Origin: Vagococcus zengguangii
Lineage (GTDB): Bacteria > Bacillota > Bacilli > Lactobacillales > Vagococcaceae
Assembly: GCF_005145005.1 (NCBI RefSeq)
Contig: NZ_CP039712.1
Span: 1,594,501-1,658,500 of the forward strand
Reading direction: 5' to 3'
DNA length: 64,000 nt
Notes under the pieces: model-generated
Told to the model about the DNA's origin: nothing
The model's input: the letters and a program-made list of their open reading frames with translations, nothing else
The model's database searches: none
Position numbers and translations under genes: made by a program
Shown here: piece after piece, positions 36,541 to 51,693 of the stretch
Numbering within the stretch: position 1 is the stretch's first letter
Layout: every line of letters starts with the position of its first letter

Positions 36541-37152
36541 CTAACTTCTCACTTCATAAGCTAGTTGATAAAGCGGAACTAGCGCTTGATACGTAGCTAT
36601 CATATACGCTAACTGTGCTTGCGGCTGTAAGATTTTTTCATCCTCTTTTTGAATGATACGTCCAACCATGAACTCCCCTTTTTTAACATCACGCCACCTT
36701 ATTAAGCCTTGTTCCAGGTCCATTTCAGACAATTTTAAAACAGTTGGCTGCGTATGATCAAGGGACACAACAAAGTCATCTCCCAAAGATTTAATCAATG
36801 ATTGATGTTCAATAAAGGTAGTGGCCATTTCTTTTTCAAATTCAGGATTATCAATAAAACTTAACCACATACCAATGTACTCGTCATTAATTGTCAATTC
36901 AAAATGAGGGAAGCGTTTATAGCCACGTTTGTTCCCTCCAAAAGCAGCCCACGTACTTTCTGGTGCATAAGTTGTACGACGACGATGTTGTGCAATATGA
37001 ATTAATAGCTCCTCACCTAATTCGGGTGCTAAGGCCGTCACCACTTCTTCACCAATTGCTTGAAAAGTTGGTTGAATCTCCGCTCTAATCGCGTTCATAC
37101 GCGCGTCTAAACCGTCGATTTCAAAAATTTTAAAGCTTGCTTCATTAAACAT
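36541..37152 (-). CDS. DUF1054 (YktB-like) protein
   Basis: A 203-residue protein recognised as DUF1054 from HRRRTTYAPESTWAAFGGN and KRGYKRFPHFELTI. The family is widespread in Firmicutes and has unknown function. The fold has no signal or membrane part. A good GGAGGAATG site precedes the ATG. It lies alone between the VOC gene and an acetyltransferase, all on the minus strand. Confidence 0.88.
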   Translation of the reverse strand: MFNEASFKIFEIDGLDARMNAIRAEIQPTFQAIGEEVVTALAPELGEELLIHIAQHRRRTTYAPESTWAAFGGNKRGYKRFPHFELTINDEYIGMWLSFIDNPEFEKEMATTFIEHQSLIKSLGDDFVVSLDHTQPTVLKLSEMDLEQGLIRWRDVKKGEFMVGRIIQKEDEKILQPQAQLAYMIATYQALVPLYQLAYEVRS

Positions 37153-37199
37153 TTCATTCCTCCTTATTTACTCTATATATTCTTAGAATGATTAGTCCT

Positions 37200-37730
37200 C
37201 TAATCATTAGTATTAATTAATTTTTGCCACTGGCTTCTAGAAATTGCATAGACAGATGACACCGTATTGATTGGGTCAGAATACTCTTTAATTTTTGTCA
37301 TCCCAATCGCCAACGCTGTTTGATAAGACGCGACATTCGTATATTTCATATAAGAATAAATCGTGTCGTAATGTGTATGTACGAAAAACCAATCACGAAC
37401 CGCACTGGCGGCTTCTTTGGCGTATCCCTGTTTCCAATAGTTTTTGTTAATATGATAGCCAATTTCTGGCACATAGTCACCATCAATCGTCTGCATCGTC
37501 ACGCCACAATCCCCAATAAATTCACCAGTTTCTTTTAAAATAATCGCCCACAAACCAAAACCGTCACGTTGATAATTGGCAAGATTCCAATCAATCCAAC
37601 GCTTTGTTCGTTCTTTATCAAAAGGTGCTGGATAATGTTGCATGGTTTCTTCATCTGAGAGGATTTCGTATAACTCTTCAAAATCATCCTGTGTATAAGC
37701 TCTTATAATTAAGCGTGATGTCTCAATCAC
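37200..37730 (-). CDS. GNAT acetyltransferase, RimJ/RimL type
   Basis: A 176-residue N-acetyltransferase. It begins VIETSRLIIRAYTQDD and has the acetyl-CoA site in YHINKNYWKQGYAKEA with the Q/RxxGxG-like pattern changed to KQGYAKEA. The NVASYQTALAIGMTKIKE end is typical. I chose the GTG at 37730 because AGAGGTGAG is 5 bp before it; the frame stays open to 37811. The target protein or small molecule is unknown. Confidence 0.82.
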   Translation of the reverse strand: MIETSRLIIRAYTQDDFEELYEILSDEETMQHYPAPFDKERTKRWIDWNLANYQRDGFGLWAIILKETGEFIGDCGVTMQTIDGDYVPEIGYHINKNYWKQGYAKEAASAVRDWFFVHTHYDTIYSYMKYTNVASYQTALAIGMTKIKEYSDPINTVSSVYAISRSQWQKLINTND

Positions 37731-37828
37731 TCGTCTCTCACCTCTTTTAATTAACTCATTTATGTTCATCGTTTGTTTCAGACACTTTATTATACCAAGA
37801 AAACATGACAAAATATGGCATAAAAAAT

Positions 37829-37859
37829 AAAAAAAGACGCTTCTTTTTAAGAAACGTCT
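37829..37859 (-). terminator. Terminator after rlmD
   Basis: AGACG-C-TTCTT pairs with AAGAA-A-CGTCT (37835-37859) around TTT, with Ts following on the minus strand. Confidence 0.85.
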
Positions 37860-37869
37860 AAGTGACTGA

Positions 37870-39234
37870 TTAGTTCATCTTAGTTAATAATCCGACCACT
37901 TCAACATGTGGTGTTTGTGGGAACATATCAACTGGTTGAACTTTATCTAATTGGTAGCCTAAACCAGCATAGATTTTCACATCACGGGCAAAGGTACTTG
38001 GGTTACATGATACATAAACGATTTTTTCAGGTTGCATCGCTGCTGATGTTTCGATAAAGCTTTCTTTCAAGCCTTTACGAGGAGGATCGACGATGATAAC
38101 ATCGGCTTCAATCCCTTTTTCTTGCCATTCCGGTAAGACATATTCAGCTGCCCCAACTTGGAATGTTACATTTTCAACATCATTGATTTCTTGGTTACGT
38201 TTAGCATCCTTAATCGCTTCAGGAACAATTTCCATACCGTAAACATGTTCCACTTTATCTGCAATTGTTAAACCAATCGTACCAGTTCCACAGTAAGCAT
38301 CAATGACCGTATCAGTTGCTTGTAAGTCTGCAAAATCAATGGCTACTTGATATAAAACTTCTGCTTGTTTCGTGTTAACTTGGAAGAATGATTTAGCTGA
38401 AATTTCATAACGTTTACCTAACAACTCATCCACAATCACGTCTTTACCATAAAGCGTTCTTGTCCATTCACCTAAAATAACGTTTGTTTGATCACCATTA
38501 ATATTTTGAATAATTGACGTGACATTTGGTAAAGCTTTAACAATTTCAGCGACTACTTTGTCACCTTGGAAAATTTTACCAACACGTGTTACTAAGACCA
38601 CCATTAATTCGCCTGTGTAATGACCATGACGGACAATAATATGACGGATTAAACCAGTATTTTCTTCTTCGTTGTATGGTTTGATATTAAATTGACGTAG
38701 CACATCACGTACCGCGATTACTGCTTTATCAATCACTTCATCTTGAATGTAGAATGATTCAATCGGCACTAAATCATGGCTATTACGACGGTAGAAACCA
38801 GTTTCTAGTTCACCTTCAATTTTTCTAACAGGAATTTGGGCTTTATTACGGTAGTGAGTAGGATCTTCCATCCCCATTGTTGGTAACACTTCGATTTCAG
38901 GCATTTTAGCCACTTTACGCATCACGTTTTCAACTTGTTTTTGTTTGAAGTCTAATTGTGCTTCGTAACTCATGTGTTGTAACGGCGCAATACCGGTACG
39001 AATTAAAGTTTCATCTTCTAACGCCACACGGCTTTCTGATTCTGTTAAAATTTCTAACACTTTAGCAAAGGCAAATTTTTTGCCGACTTTCATCACGTGA
39101 ATTTTTACTTGTTCGCCTGGTAAGGCATTTTCGATAAAAATTGGGTAGCCGTCTACTTTGGCAACACCGCGTCCTTCATGGGTCAAATCGATAATATCCA
39201 CTACTAAGCGGTCATTTTTACTTACTGGTAACAT
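37870..39234 (-). CDS. rlmD: 23S rRNA (uracil-C5)-methyltransferase, RlmD/RlmCD type
   Basis: A 454-residue SAM-dependent methyltransferase. The N-terminal TRAM domain (about residues 1-60) binds RNA. The catalytic part has VIDAYCGTGTIGL, IIVDPPRKGL and the nucleophile in VSCNPSTFARD. The iron-sulfur cysteines of the E. coli enzyme, which lie before QLQHM, are absent here (IRTGIAPLQHMSYE). The pneumococcal RlmCD, which acts on two uridines, also lacks the cluster, so dual action is possible. It lies downstream of dagK, as in enterococci, but with hairpins between. Confidence 0.9.
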   Translation of the reverse strand: MLPVSKNDRLVVDIIDLTHEGRGVAKVDGYPIFIENALPGEQVKIHVMKVGKKFAFAKVLEILTESESRVALEDETLIRTGIAPLQHMSYEAQLDFKQKQVENVMRKVAKMPEIEVLPTMGMEDPTHYRNKAQIPVRKIEGELETGFYRRNSHDLVPIESFYIQDEVIDKAVIAVRDVLRQFNIKPYNEEENTGLIRHIIVRHGHYTGELMVVLVTRVGKIFQGDKVVAEIVKALPNVTSIIQNINGDQTNVILGEWTRTLYGKDVIVDELLGKRYEISAKSFFQVNTKQAEVLYQVAIDFADLQATDTVIDAYCGTGTIGLTIADKVEHVYGMEIVPEAIKDAKRNQEINDVENVTFQVGAAEYVLPEWQEKGIEADVIIVDPPRKGLKESFIETSAAMQPEKIVYVSCNPSTFARDVKIYAGLGYQLDKVQPVDMFPQTPHVEVVGLLTKMN

Positions 39235-39278
39235 TGTACACTCTCTCTTTCTTGTTTAAACCATTGATACATAACAAA

Positions 39279-39364
39279 GGGAACTAAGACTTAGTGTCTC
39301 AGTCCCCTAAAACATTTCTAATTACAACGATGAATACTTCTTTATTACTGTATAGTATTCATCG
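39279..39364. terminator. Two hairpins between dagK and rlmD
   Basis: GGG-A-ACT-A-AGAC pairs with GTCT-C-AGT-C-CCC at 39279-39307. A perfect 11-bp repeat, CGATGAATACT (39328-39338) with AGTATTCATCG (39354-39364), lies 20 bp away. On the minus strand they follow dagK. Neither has a long T-run, so terminator or RNA-processing roles are both possible. Confidence 0.6.
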
Positions 39365-39387
39365 CTTAAAAGCAACTTTTTTCGTGC

Positions 39388-40407
39388 TTAACTAATTTTA
39401 CCATCTTCATTTAAATCTTCTTGCGTTAAGACTTCCATCTCTTTAACAAACGCATCGCTGACTTCACGCATCTCATTATCACCAGCGTATGAATCTTCAG
39501 AAATTTCATCTAAGTTCACATAAAATTCAATGTGTTGAGGGAGTGCTTTAAATGTCATCGGAGCATCACCACCATATTCGCCATCTAAATTCATCATCAA
39601 GCGGACGTCATCATCCATCGGTGCTACCTCTAAGTGTGAGGTTTTTGTGTAAATAATCCCCGGATCATTCACATGCTTACCACCATTTAATAATTTTACA
39701 ATTAAACGTAAAATTTCGACTAAGTTTGCTGTTTTAACGATGATTAGCGAGAATTTACCGTCATCTAACTGCGCATCAGGGACAATCGTTTCGAAACCAC
39801 CGACTGAATTAGTCAAGCCGACAAAGAACATAGACGCTTCACCTTCGTATACTCCATCATCATACGCTAGACGCATGTTGATAGGTTTAACTCGCGGCAA
39901 CATTTCGGCTCCCTTAACGATGTACGCTAAATATCCAAAAATACTTTTCAATTGTGATGGAACTTCATAAGTTAACTCGGTTAAGTAACCACCTGCCCCA
40001 ATATTGATGAAGTAATGGTCATCTGCTTGACCAACATCAATTTTTAGCGTTTGTTTTTTTAACATCACACGGGCTGCTTCTAAGACATCGTTGCGCGGAA
40101 TTTTTAACGCACGAGCATAGTCATTTGTTGTTCCACCAGGAATGATACCAATTCTAGGACGCTTTTCTAAGGGCGCAATCCCATTAATAACTTGGTTAAT
40201 CGTGCCGTCTCCACCAGCTGCTACGACTAAATCAAACCCAGCAATCGCCGCGCGACGTGCTTCTTGTTCTGCTGAATCCGGTTCAGGTGTTGTAGCGTAA
40301 GCACTGGCTTCATAGCCAGCTTCTTCTAAAATAGCTAGAATATCTGGTAAATGGCGTTTCATTAACTCTTTTCCTGAAGTCGGATTGTAAATCACTCTTG
40401 CTCTCAT
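39388..40407 (-). CDS. dagK: Diacylglycerol kinase, DagK type
   Basis: A 339-residue lipid kinase with the DAGK catalytic domain (YNPTSGKELMKRHLP at the start; AAGGDGTINQVINGI with the GGDGT nucleotide motif). It returns diacylglycerol from lipoteichoic acid synthesis to phosphatidic acid. It is the last gene of the pcrA-ligA-camS-gatCAB-dagK operon, starting 17 bp after gatB. The length is slightly above B. subtilis DagK because of an acidic end. Confidence 0.93.
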   Translation of the reverse strand: MRARVIYNPTSGKELMKRHLPDILAILEEAGYEASAYATTPEPDSAEQEARRAAIAGFDLVVAAGGDGTINQVINGIAPLEKRPRIGIIPGGTTNDYARALKIPRNDVLEAARVMLKKQTLKIDVGQADDHYFINIGAGGYLTELTYEVPSQLKSIFGYLAYIVKGAEMLPRVKPINMRLAYDDGVYEGEASMFFVGLTNSVGGFETIVPDAQLDDGKFSLIIVKTANLVEILRLIVKLLNGGKHVNDPGIIYTKTSHLEVAPMDDDVRLMMNLDGEYGGDAPMTFKALPQHIEFYVNLDEISEDSYAGDNEMREVSDAFVKEMEVLTQEDLNEDGKIS

Positions 40408-40424
40408 GTTACTTCCTCCACTTG

Positions 40425-41855
40425 TTAACGTTTCGCAAGCTCTTCCATTAATAATTTATTAACGATACCAGGATTCGCTTGACCTTTAGTTGCTTTCATC
40501 GTTTGACCTACTAAGAAACCAACCGCGCGATCTTTTCCGTTTTTGTAATCCTCAATTGATTGCGCATTGTTATCTAAAATCTCCGTAATAATCGGTAATA
40601 ATTGACTTGGATCTGACAGTTGAACTAACCCTTTAGCTTCAACGACTTGTTTTGCATCGCCGCCATTTTCAATTAATTCTTTGAAGACCTTTTTGGCCAT
40701 CTTAGAACTAATTGTACCGTCATCTATTAATTGAATCATACCCGCCAAGTTGTCAGGTGTCAATTTTGTCTCATGTAATTCTAATTGCTCACTATTCAAA
40801 TGTGCAGAAACTTCACCCATCAACCAGTTAGAAGCCGCTTTAGCATCGACCTTATTAGCAATGGTTGCTTCAAAGAAGTCTGACATTTCTTTAGATAGCG
40901 TTAAGACCATCGCATCGTATTCTGGTAACCCTAATTCAGAAACGTAACGGGCACGACGCGCTTTTGGCATTTCTGGAATTTGACTACGTAAATCTTCCAC
41001 CCATTCACGAGAAATTTCTAAAACAGGAATATCTGGTTCTGGGAAATAACGGTAGTCACTTGCCCCTTCTTTCACACGCATTAAGATTGTTTCACCAGTT
41101 GAATCATCAAAACGACGAGTTTCTTGTTGAATAATACCACCAGATAGCAAGACTTTCTCTTGACGTTTTACTTCATATTCAAGACCTTTTTTCACATTAC
41201 TAATCGAGTTAATGTTTTTGATTTCCGTTTTTGTTCCAAATTTTTCTTGACCGTAAGGACGTAATGAAATATTGGCATCGCAACGCATTGAGCCTTCTTC
41301 CATTTTCACATCACTCACGCCTGAGAATTGAATCATTGAGCGAACGGCATCTAAATAAGCATAGGCTTCTTCAGGCGAACGCATATCAGCTTCTGATACA
41401 ATCTCAATCAACGGTGTGCCTTGACGGTTTAAGTCAACATAAGAATAGCCATCTGTTCCATGAATATTTTTACCTGCATCTTCTTCTAAATGAACACGTT
41501 CGATACGAATTTTTTTCATTTCGCCGTTCACTTCAATCTCAATCCAGCCATTTGCGCCAACAGGGTAATCTGCTTGCGATATTTGGTAAGCTTTAGGATT
41601 GTCCGGATAGAAATAATTTTTACGGTCAAAGTGCGTGTATTCAGCAATTTCACAGTTTAACGCTAGCGCAGCTTTAATACCATACTCTAATGCACCTTTA
41701 TTTAATACTGGTAAAACACCAGGGTAACTAAAATCAATCTCATTCGTGTTAACGTTTGGGTCTGCCCCAAAGTGAGCAGGTGATGGAGAAAAGATTTTAG
41801 AATCAGTTTTTAATTCAACGTGGATTTCTAATCCGATAACTGTTTCAAAGTTCAT
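40425..41855 (-). CDS. gatB: Asp/Glu-tRNA amidotransferase subunit B
   Basis: A 476-residue subunit of GatCAB. It binds the tRNA and phosphorylates the misacylated Glu or Asp. The marks are [25 protein letters not shown] and the long C-terminal YqeY-like helical tail ([20 protein letters not shown]). It directly follows gatA by 1 bp. With GatA and GatC it makes Gln-tRNA(Gln) when no GlnRS is present. Confidence 0.96.
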   Translation of the reverse strand: MNFETVIGLEIHVELKTDSKIFSPSPAHFGADPNVNTNEIDFSYPGVLPVLNKGALEYGIKAALALNCEIAEYTHFDRKNYFYPDNPKAYQISQADYPVGANGWIEIEVNGEMKKIRIERVHLEEDAGKNIHGTDGYSYVDLNRQGTPLIEIVSEADMRSPEEAYAYLDAVRSMIQFSGVSDVKMEEGSMRCDANISLRPYGQEKFGTKTEIKNINSISNVKKGLEYEVKRQEKVLLSGGIIQQETRRFDDSTGETILMRVKEGASDYRYFPEPDIPVLEISREWVEDLRSQIPEMPKARRARYVSELGLPEYDAMVLTLSKEMSDFFEATIANKVDAKAASNWLMGEVSAHLNSEQLELHETKLTPDNLAGMIQLIDDGTISSKMAKKVFKELIENGGDAKQVVEAKGLVQLSDPSQLLPIITEILDNNAQSIEDYKNGKDRAVGFLVGQTMKATKGQANPGIVNKLLMEELAKR

Positions 41856-41856
41856 A

Positions 41857-43323
41857 TTAATTTCCTCCTAATATAACTGGTAATTTTTTGTGATGATCAG
41901 TTGCTTGCTCAAAAGCATGCGCAGCTTGATACATCGTTGCTTCACCAAATGGTTTACCAATTATCTGCAAGCCGACTGGTAAGCCTTGAGAGAAACCACA
42001 TGGAATCGACATTCCTGGTAAACCGGCCATGTTAGTTGGAATGGTTAACACGTCTGACATGTACATTGTAATTGGATCATCAATATTTTCACCTAAACCA
42101 AACGCGACTGTTGGCGTTGTTGGTGCCATAATCAAGTCATATTCAGCAAAGACGTTTTCAAAATCTTGAATCATTAGCGTTCTTGCTTTACCGGCTTTGC
42201 GGAAGTAAGCATCATAAGAGCCAGCACTTAATGAGAACGTTCCTAACATGATACGACGTTTGACTTCTTCACCAAAACCTTCTGAACGAGATTTCACGTA
42301 AACTTCTTCTAAGTTTTTTGCTTCAGGTGAACGGTAACCATAACGAATACCATCAAAGCGTTGTAGGTTTGATGAAGCTTCAGCTGAGGCAATGATATAG
42401 TAAGCGGCCACGCCGTATTTAGTATGTGGTAAGCTAACTTCTTCAACGATAGCACCTAATTTTTCATATGTTTTAACGGCTTCTTTAACAGCAGTCGCAA
42501 CTTCTGGGTCAACCCCTTGTGCGAAGTATTCTTTGGGAACGGCAATTTTCATCCCTTTAACGCCTTCGTTAATGGTAGCAGTAAAATCTGGTACCTCTAA
42601 TTGAGCGCTTGTGCTATCTTTAACGTCATGTCCACTAATTGCGTTTAAAACTAAGGCATTGTCTTTAACGGTACGTGTCATTGGTCCGATTTGATCTAAG
42701 CTTGATGAAAAAGCGATTAAACCATAACGAGAAATACGACCGTAAGTAGGTTTCATCCCAACAATCCCGTTGAATGCTGCAGGCTGACGGATACTACCCC
42801 CTGTATCAGAGCCTAGTGAAACAGGAATTTGACCAGCCGCTACTGCAGCAGCCGAACCACCTGAAGAACCACCTGGTACTTTCGTTTCATCCCAAGCATT
42901 TTTAGTTTTTTTGTAGTAAGATGTTTCCGTACTTCCACCCATGGCAAACTCGTCCATGTTTAACTTACCGATACTGATAAAGCCTGCTTCATTCACTTTA
43001 TCAACAACTGTCGCGTCATAGACAGACATGAAGTTTTCTAAAATTTTGCTGGCAGCTGTTGTTGGCATCTCTTTGGTTACAATGTTATCTTTGATCCCAA
43101 TTGGAATACCTGCTAAGACGTTGCCTTCGGCGATTCCAGCGTTATCTAATTCTGTTGCACGCGCGATGGCGTTTTCTTTATTTAAGGCTAAGAATGCTTC
43201 AACTTTTGGTTCAGTTGCTTCAATTCTTGCGAATGTTTGCTCGGTTAATTCTTTAGCCGATAATTCTTTTGATACTAATAATTGATGTAGCTCTTCGATA
43301 TTTTTTTGGAATAATTCAGTCAT
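41857..43323 (-). CDS. gatA: Asp/Glu-tRNA amidotransferase subunit A
   Basis: A 488-residue amidase that frees ammonia from glutamine for GatB. The Ser-cisSer-Lys triad is seen in [13 protein letters not shown] (Lys), [15 protein letters not shown] and [13 protein letters not shown]. The length is normal. Its start overlaps the stop of gatC by one base, so translation is coupled. Confidence 0.96.
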   Translation of the reverse strand: MTELFQKNIEELHQLLVSKELSAKELTEQTFARIEATEPKVEAFLALNKENAIARATELDNAGIAEGNVLAGIPIGIKDNIVTKEMPTTAASKILENFMSVYDATVVDKVNEAGFISIGKLNMDEFAMGGSTETSYYKKTKNAWDETKVPGGSSGGSAAAVAAGQIPVSLGSDTGGSIRQPAAFNGIVGMKPTYGRISRYGLIAFSSSLDQIGPMTRTVKDNALVLNAISGHDVKDSTSAQLEVPDFTATINEGVKGMKIAVPKEYFAQGVDPEVATAVKEAVKTYEKLGAIVEEVSLPHTKYGVAAYYIIASAEASSNLQRFDGIRYGYRSPEAKNLEEVYVKSRSEGFGEEVKRRIMLGTFSLSAGSYDAYFRKAGKARTLMIQDFENVFAEYDLIMAPTTPTVAFGLGENIDDPITMYMSDVLTIPTNMAGLPGMSIPCGFSQGLPVGLQIIGKPFGEATMYQAAHAFEQATDHHKKLPVILGGN

Positions 43324-43628
43324 TATGCGCCTGCCTCCCCATCATCCATAATTGCTGGTACTTTGATATAGCCGTCGCCTGTTTCAGGAACACGTGCTAA
43401 TAATTCCTCTTTCAGATTAGACTGAACCGCAATATCTTCACGGTAAACTGAACGGTTATGAGCAACCGTAAATGTTGCGTCAACACCCTCACCATCAATT
43501 TCTTCTAGTAATTCAACCATCTTGATGACTGATTGTAATTTTTGCGTAAATACTTCTGATTCAGCGTTAGATAATTCAAGTTTTGATAAACCTGCGACTT
43601 TGTTAACTTCTTCTGCACTAATTGGCAT
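43323..43628 (-). CDS. gatC: Asp/Glu-tRNA amidotransferase subunit C
   Basis: A 101-residue small subunit that stabilises the GatA-GatB pair. It has the typical start [19 protein letters not shown] and the end with [12 protein letters not shown]. It follows camS by 24 bp and is coupled to gatA. Confidence 0.95.
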   Translation of the reverse strand: MPISAEEVNKVAGLSKLELSNAESEVFTQKLQSVIKMVELLEEIDGEGVDATFTVAHNRSVYREDIAVQSNLKEELLARVPETGDGYIKVPAIMDDGEAGA

Positions 43629-43652
43629 TTTACGACACTCCTTTATTTGTTA

Positions 43653-44738
43653 TTATTGAAACACTTGAGCTGTAATTTCTGATTTGCCAGCTGGCTTAAT
43701 TACAACGGCCTTCGTATTATTTAATTGATTAATTTGGACAGTAACACCTGCTTCTATTTTGAAAATGGAAGATAGGCTACTGCCAACAAATTGTGTAAAA
43801 CTTTCTAACTCTGAGACACTATAGTAGTTTGATTCAATCACAATACTTAATTGTTGTAACTCATCATTACGGTAATAAGCTGTCCCTGAAAAACCACTTA
43901 GATTAGGAAAGAATCCTTGAACATTGGTCTTAAAATCATTAAACTTCGTTTCTATCCCATCGTCAAGTGCTTCGCTATTATTTGTTGATAAAGAAATATA
44001 CTTCTCGTTGACGTCTTCCCAGTCATCTAACTTATCACCTTTTTTACTTGTGGCAACCGCAAAATAATTACCTCCTGCCACACTCGTTTTAGACGCTTGT
44101 TTGAATAGTCCAATTTTGATAGGGATATTTTTGCCGACACCTTCAATTTTGCGCACACGTTTTATCACTTCTTCAGCGATTTTTTTTCCTTGTGTTTTAA
44201 TTGTCTCATCACTAATGTCTGTTGCCGGATCCGTTGAATAATCGACACTATTTAAAGCAATTCCTAAGCTGATGCCTGATAATTTTTGCGTATCCATTTT
44301 TAAGAAATTTTTCTCAATGATTTGTTGTAAAACAAGTGGTTCTTTCTCGTTTTTTGGATTCAGCCCTAACTCATTGGTATCTGTTTTACGGCTTATCCAG
44401 CTTTTTAGATCATCTGTTTTTAAATACTGACCTTCTTGTAAGTAGTAATCTTTGGTTTTAAAACTTTCTTTTGATAGCTCAATTAAACCGCGATCAAAAT
44501 TTTCTAAGTTATAGTTACTATTTAAACGGTTTGCTGCCATGGTCCGCGCAACACTCGTTTTATAGGTGCCATCGACTAATAGCGCCTGATAACTATCTTT
44601 ACTAACGCCACCCGTCGTGACCACTTTATCATTTGATGTTTTTTGGGTAGTGACTTTGCCACCACTTTCTTCTAAATTCCCACAAGCACTCAATAATAAA
44701 ACACTTGTAGCTAAAAGACCCACTAAATATTTTTTCAT
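43653..44738 (-). CDS. camS: CamS-family sex pheromone lipoprotein
   Basis: A 361-residue surface lipoprotein. The signal peptide is MKKYLVGLLATSVLLLSAC, with Cys19 as the anchor. In Enterococcus faecalis, processing of the CamS signal peptide releases the heptapeptide pheromone cAM373. Here the corresponding end, SVLLLSA, is hydrophobic and of the same kind but different in sequence. The mature part (two repeats of a mixed fold) has unknown function. It lies 3 bp after ligA in the conserved operon. Confidence 0.92.
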   Translation of the reverse strand: MKKYLVGLLATSVLLLSACGNLEESGGKVTTQKTSNDKVVTTGGVSKDSYQALLVDGTYKTSVARTMAANRLNSNYNLENFDRGLIELSKESFKTKDYYLQEGQYLKTDDLKSWISRKTDTNELGLNPKNEKEPLVLQQIIEKNFLKMDTQKLSGISLGIALNSVDYSTDPATDISDETIKTQGKKIAEEVIKRVRKIEGVGKNIPIKIGLFKQASKTSVAGGNYFAVATSKKGDKLDDWEDVNEKYISLSTNNSEALDDGIETKFNDFKTNVQGFFPNLSGFSGTAYYRNDELQQLSIVIESNYYSVSELESFTQFVGSSLSSIFKIEAGVTVQINQLNNTKAVVIKPAGKSEITAQVFQ

Positions 44739-44741
44739 TTC

Positions 44742-49068
<4,327 letters not shown>

Positions 49069-49186
49069 TGACAACGTCCTCTCTGAATTTACAATCTTTC
49101 TTATTATATCAAAAAATCGATAAAACTTCTCTTCCGATTCACTACTATTTATGCTTTTTTTAGATAAACGCCTGGCAAATAAAAAA

Positions 49187-49217
49187 GTCACAAATTAATA
49201 TGACATTAATCCGTGAC
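49187..49217 (-). terminator. Hairpin after the 98-residue membrane protein gene
   Basis: GTCAC-AA-ATTAAT pairs with ATTAAT-CC-GTGAC (49187-49217), followed by a T-run on the minus strand. It separates the small gene from pcrA. Confidence 0.7.
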
Positions 49218-49227
49218 AACTAGTATT

Positions 49228-49524
49228 TTATCTATTTGGTTTTTTTAATAATTTTATACGATAATAAAGAATACTAAACACATGAACCACACATATAAAC
49301 GCCACTTTCACAAAAAAGGCCGTAATTAATTTCTTGACCGTAATGCCACTCGTCTGACAATAAAACAGATAAACGGCGAAGCTCAACAAGTAACAACTAA
49401 AAGTCACTTGACTAGCATATGACAAGACTTTTTCAGCTTCTTTCTTACGTTTTAATTTTCCTAGTAAAATTAAATAACCTACACTACTACCTAAAATTAT
49501 CAAACTACAAATTATTTGTACCAT
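49228..49524 (-). CDS. Small membrane protein, 98 residues
   Basis: A 98-residue protein with three likely membrane helices (about residues 2-22, 37-57 and 66-87). The first loop is rich in Lys and Arg (KLKRKKEAEK) and the tail is KLLKKPNR. I do not recognise a family. A ribosome site (AAAGGAACGG) precedes the ATG. It lies between uvrC and pcrA on the same strand, with its own terminator. It may be a lineage-specific protein. Confidence 0.55.
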   Translation of the reverse strand: MVQIICSLIILGSSVGYLILLGKLKRKKEAEKVLSYASQVTFSCYLLSFAVYLFYCQTSGITVKKLITAFFVKVAFICVVHVFSILYYRIKLLKKPNR

Positions 49525-49752
49525 AACCGTTCCTTTTCTTTCATTATCAATCGCTTTTTATTTGAATGATTATAGCACACTTATGTTGATGTGTCACTAA
49601 ACGCTGAATTTATTAACGTTTGTATTTGGCACATATTCCAACTGGATTTGTGATTGCTACATTAAGTTTTAAAAAACTTAACAACACTAATGTTAACAAA
49701 TAAAAAACATCCTTAAGCGCCAAATCAACTTGCTAATAATCAATACAAACAT

Positions 49753-49795
49753 AACGAGCATAGAAATTTGAAAATTTGAAAATTCTTTGCTCGTT
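49753..49795 (-). other. Hairpin after uvrC
   Basis: AACGAGCA (49753-49760) and TGCTCGTT (49788-49795) form an 8-bp stem with a long AT-rich loop that carries AATTTTCAA repeats. It lies just after uvrC but lacks a clear T-run. The rest of 49525-49750 is AT-rich without a gene. Confidence 0.5.
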
Positions 49796-49801
49796 ACCTT
49801 T

Positions 49802-51589
49802 TTATTCATCTTGTAATGTTTCCACCACAGCTTGAGCAACTTTTAATGGCAGTCCAAGCTGATTCAACTCTTCAATTGTTGCTTTCTTTATATTTTTGAC
49901 AGATTTATAATGTTTCAATAACATCTGTTTACGTTTAGGGCCTAAACCTTCGATGCCATCTAGTTTAGACGAGAAACTATTTTTACTTCTCACTTGACGG
50001 TGGAAAGTAATCGCAAAACGATGGACCTCCTCTTGAATACGTTGTAGCAAGAAAAATTCGTTGGATTGACGTTTTAACGGAACTGCTTCAAGTGGTTGAC
50101 CATAGAGCAATTCACTCGTCTTATGTTGATCATTTTTGGCTAGTCCTGCAATTGGAATATCTAAACCTAATTGGTTCTCTAAAACGTCACGCGCTGCTTC
50201 GATTTGGCCTTTTCCTCCATCAATTAATATCAAATCAGGAAACGGCAAGTTATCTTTAAGAACTTTGGCGTAACGACGATAAACCACTTCTTTCATTGTC
50301 GCATAGTCATCCGGGCCCTCAACCGTTTTTATTTTATATTTGCGGTATTCACCTTTAGCCGGTTGACCATTTAAAAAGACGACCATCGCAGACACCGGAC
50401 TTGTTCCCATAATATTGGAATTATCAAAGGCTTCGATACGGATAGGGACCGGAATATTTAGCGCATCGCCTAGACCTTCAACAGCACCCATTGTTCGTTC
50501 GGTTTTACGTTCAATTAGTTCAAATTTTTGTTCGAGCGATACACGCGCGTTTTTATTTGCCAACTCGACTAACTGTTTCTTTTCTCCAATTTTTGGCTGA
50601 ATCACTTTGGTTTGTAGTAACACTTGCGCACTCTCTTTATCTATCGAATCCGGGATAAAAATTTCTTTCGGTTTAAAATGTTGATTTTCTAGATAGAACT
50701 GTCCTAAATACGTTAGAAAATCTTCTTCCGCCTCATTATAAAATGGAAAAATCGACACATCTCGCTGAATCATCTTGCCTTGACGAATAAAGAACACTTG
50801 CACACACATCCAGCCTTTATCTACATGGTACCCAAAAATATCACGGTCAATAAAATCTGTTAGCGTCATTTTTTGTTTTTCCATAACACCTTTAATCGCT
50901 GTAATTTGATCACGTAATTCGGCCGCACGTTCAAATTCCATTTTTTCAGCTGACTCATGCATAAACCCTTCTAATTCACGAACCACATCTTTATAACCGT
51001 CACCTTTTAGAAAATGTTTAATTTCCTGGATCATACCTTCATAAACTTTCGGACTAACGTCATAGACACATGGTGCCAAACATTGTCCCAGATGATAATA
51101 CAGACAAACTTCCTTTGGTAATTTTTGACACTTTCTTAACGGATACAGTTTATCCAAAATTTTCTTTGTTTCATTTGCAGAGCGCACATCGGGATACGGA
51201 CCAAAATATAACGCTTTGTCCTTCTTAACTTTACGGGTAATCAGTAAACGAGGGTAACGTTCGCTCGTCACTTTAATAAAAGGATAATACTTATCGTCCT
51301 TGAGCATAATGTTATATTTGGGTTTATTTTGTTGAATTAAATTTATTTCTAACACTAGCGCTTCAGTATTCGACTCCGTCACTATATATTCAAAGTCAAC
51401 AATTTCACTGACTAAACGCTCAGTCTTCGTATCATGGCCCCCACGAAAATATGAACGCACGCGATTTCTTAAATTTTTTGCTTTCCCAACATAAATAATC
51501 GTGCCATGCTTATCTTTCATCAAATAACAACCAGAATTCGTTGGCAAAAGCGATAATTTATGTTCGATTGTTTCGTTCATAAAACTCAC
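49802..51589 (-). CDS. uvrC: Excinuclease ABC subunit C
   Basis: A 595-residue repair nuclease. The N-terminal GIY-YIG domain ([21 protein letters not shown]) makes the 3' cut. A UvrB-binding UVR part is seen around [12 protein letters not shown]. The C-terminal RNase H-like domain ([32 protein letters not shown]) makes the 5' cut, and a helix-hairpin-helix pair ends it ([19 protein letters not shown]). The length is normal. It stands alone, divergent from a prepilin peptidase gene. Confidence 0.96.
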   Translation of the reverse strand: MSFMNETIEHKLSLLPTNSGCYLMKDKHGTIIYVGKAKNLRNRVRSYFRGGHDTKTERLVSEIVDFEYIVTESNTEALVLEINLIQQNKPKYNIMLKDDKYYPFIKVTSERYPRLLITRKVKKDKALYFGPYPDVRSANETKKILDKLYPLRKCQKLPKEVCLYYHLGQCLAPCVYDVSPKVYEGMIQEIKHFLKGDGYKDVVRELEGFMHESAEKMEFERAAELRDQITAIKGVMEKQKMTLTDFIDRDIFGYHVDKGWMCVQVFFIRQGKMIQRDVSIFPFYNEAEEDFLTYLGQFYLENQHFKPKEIFIPDSIDKESAQVLLQTKVIQPKIGEKKQLVELANKNARVSLEQKFELIERKTERTMGAVEGLGDALNIPVPIRIEAFDNSNIMGTSPVSAMVVFLNGQPAKGEYRKYKIKTVEGPDDYATMKEVVYRRYAKVLKDNLPFPDLILIDGGKGQIEAARDVLENQLGLDIPIAGLAKNDQHKTSELLYGQPLEAVPLKRQSNEFFLLQRIQEEVHRFAITFHRQVRSKNSFSSKLDGIEGLGPKRKQMLLKHYKSVKNIKKATIEELNQLGLPLKVAQAVVETLQDE

Positions 51590-51693
51590 CTCTTTACTCC
51601 TTTAGTATACATGAAAAAAGATAATAAAAACAAAAATGACTCCAGCAATTAATCACGTAACTATTATTAGCAACTATATAGGAGTTGAATGAT

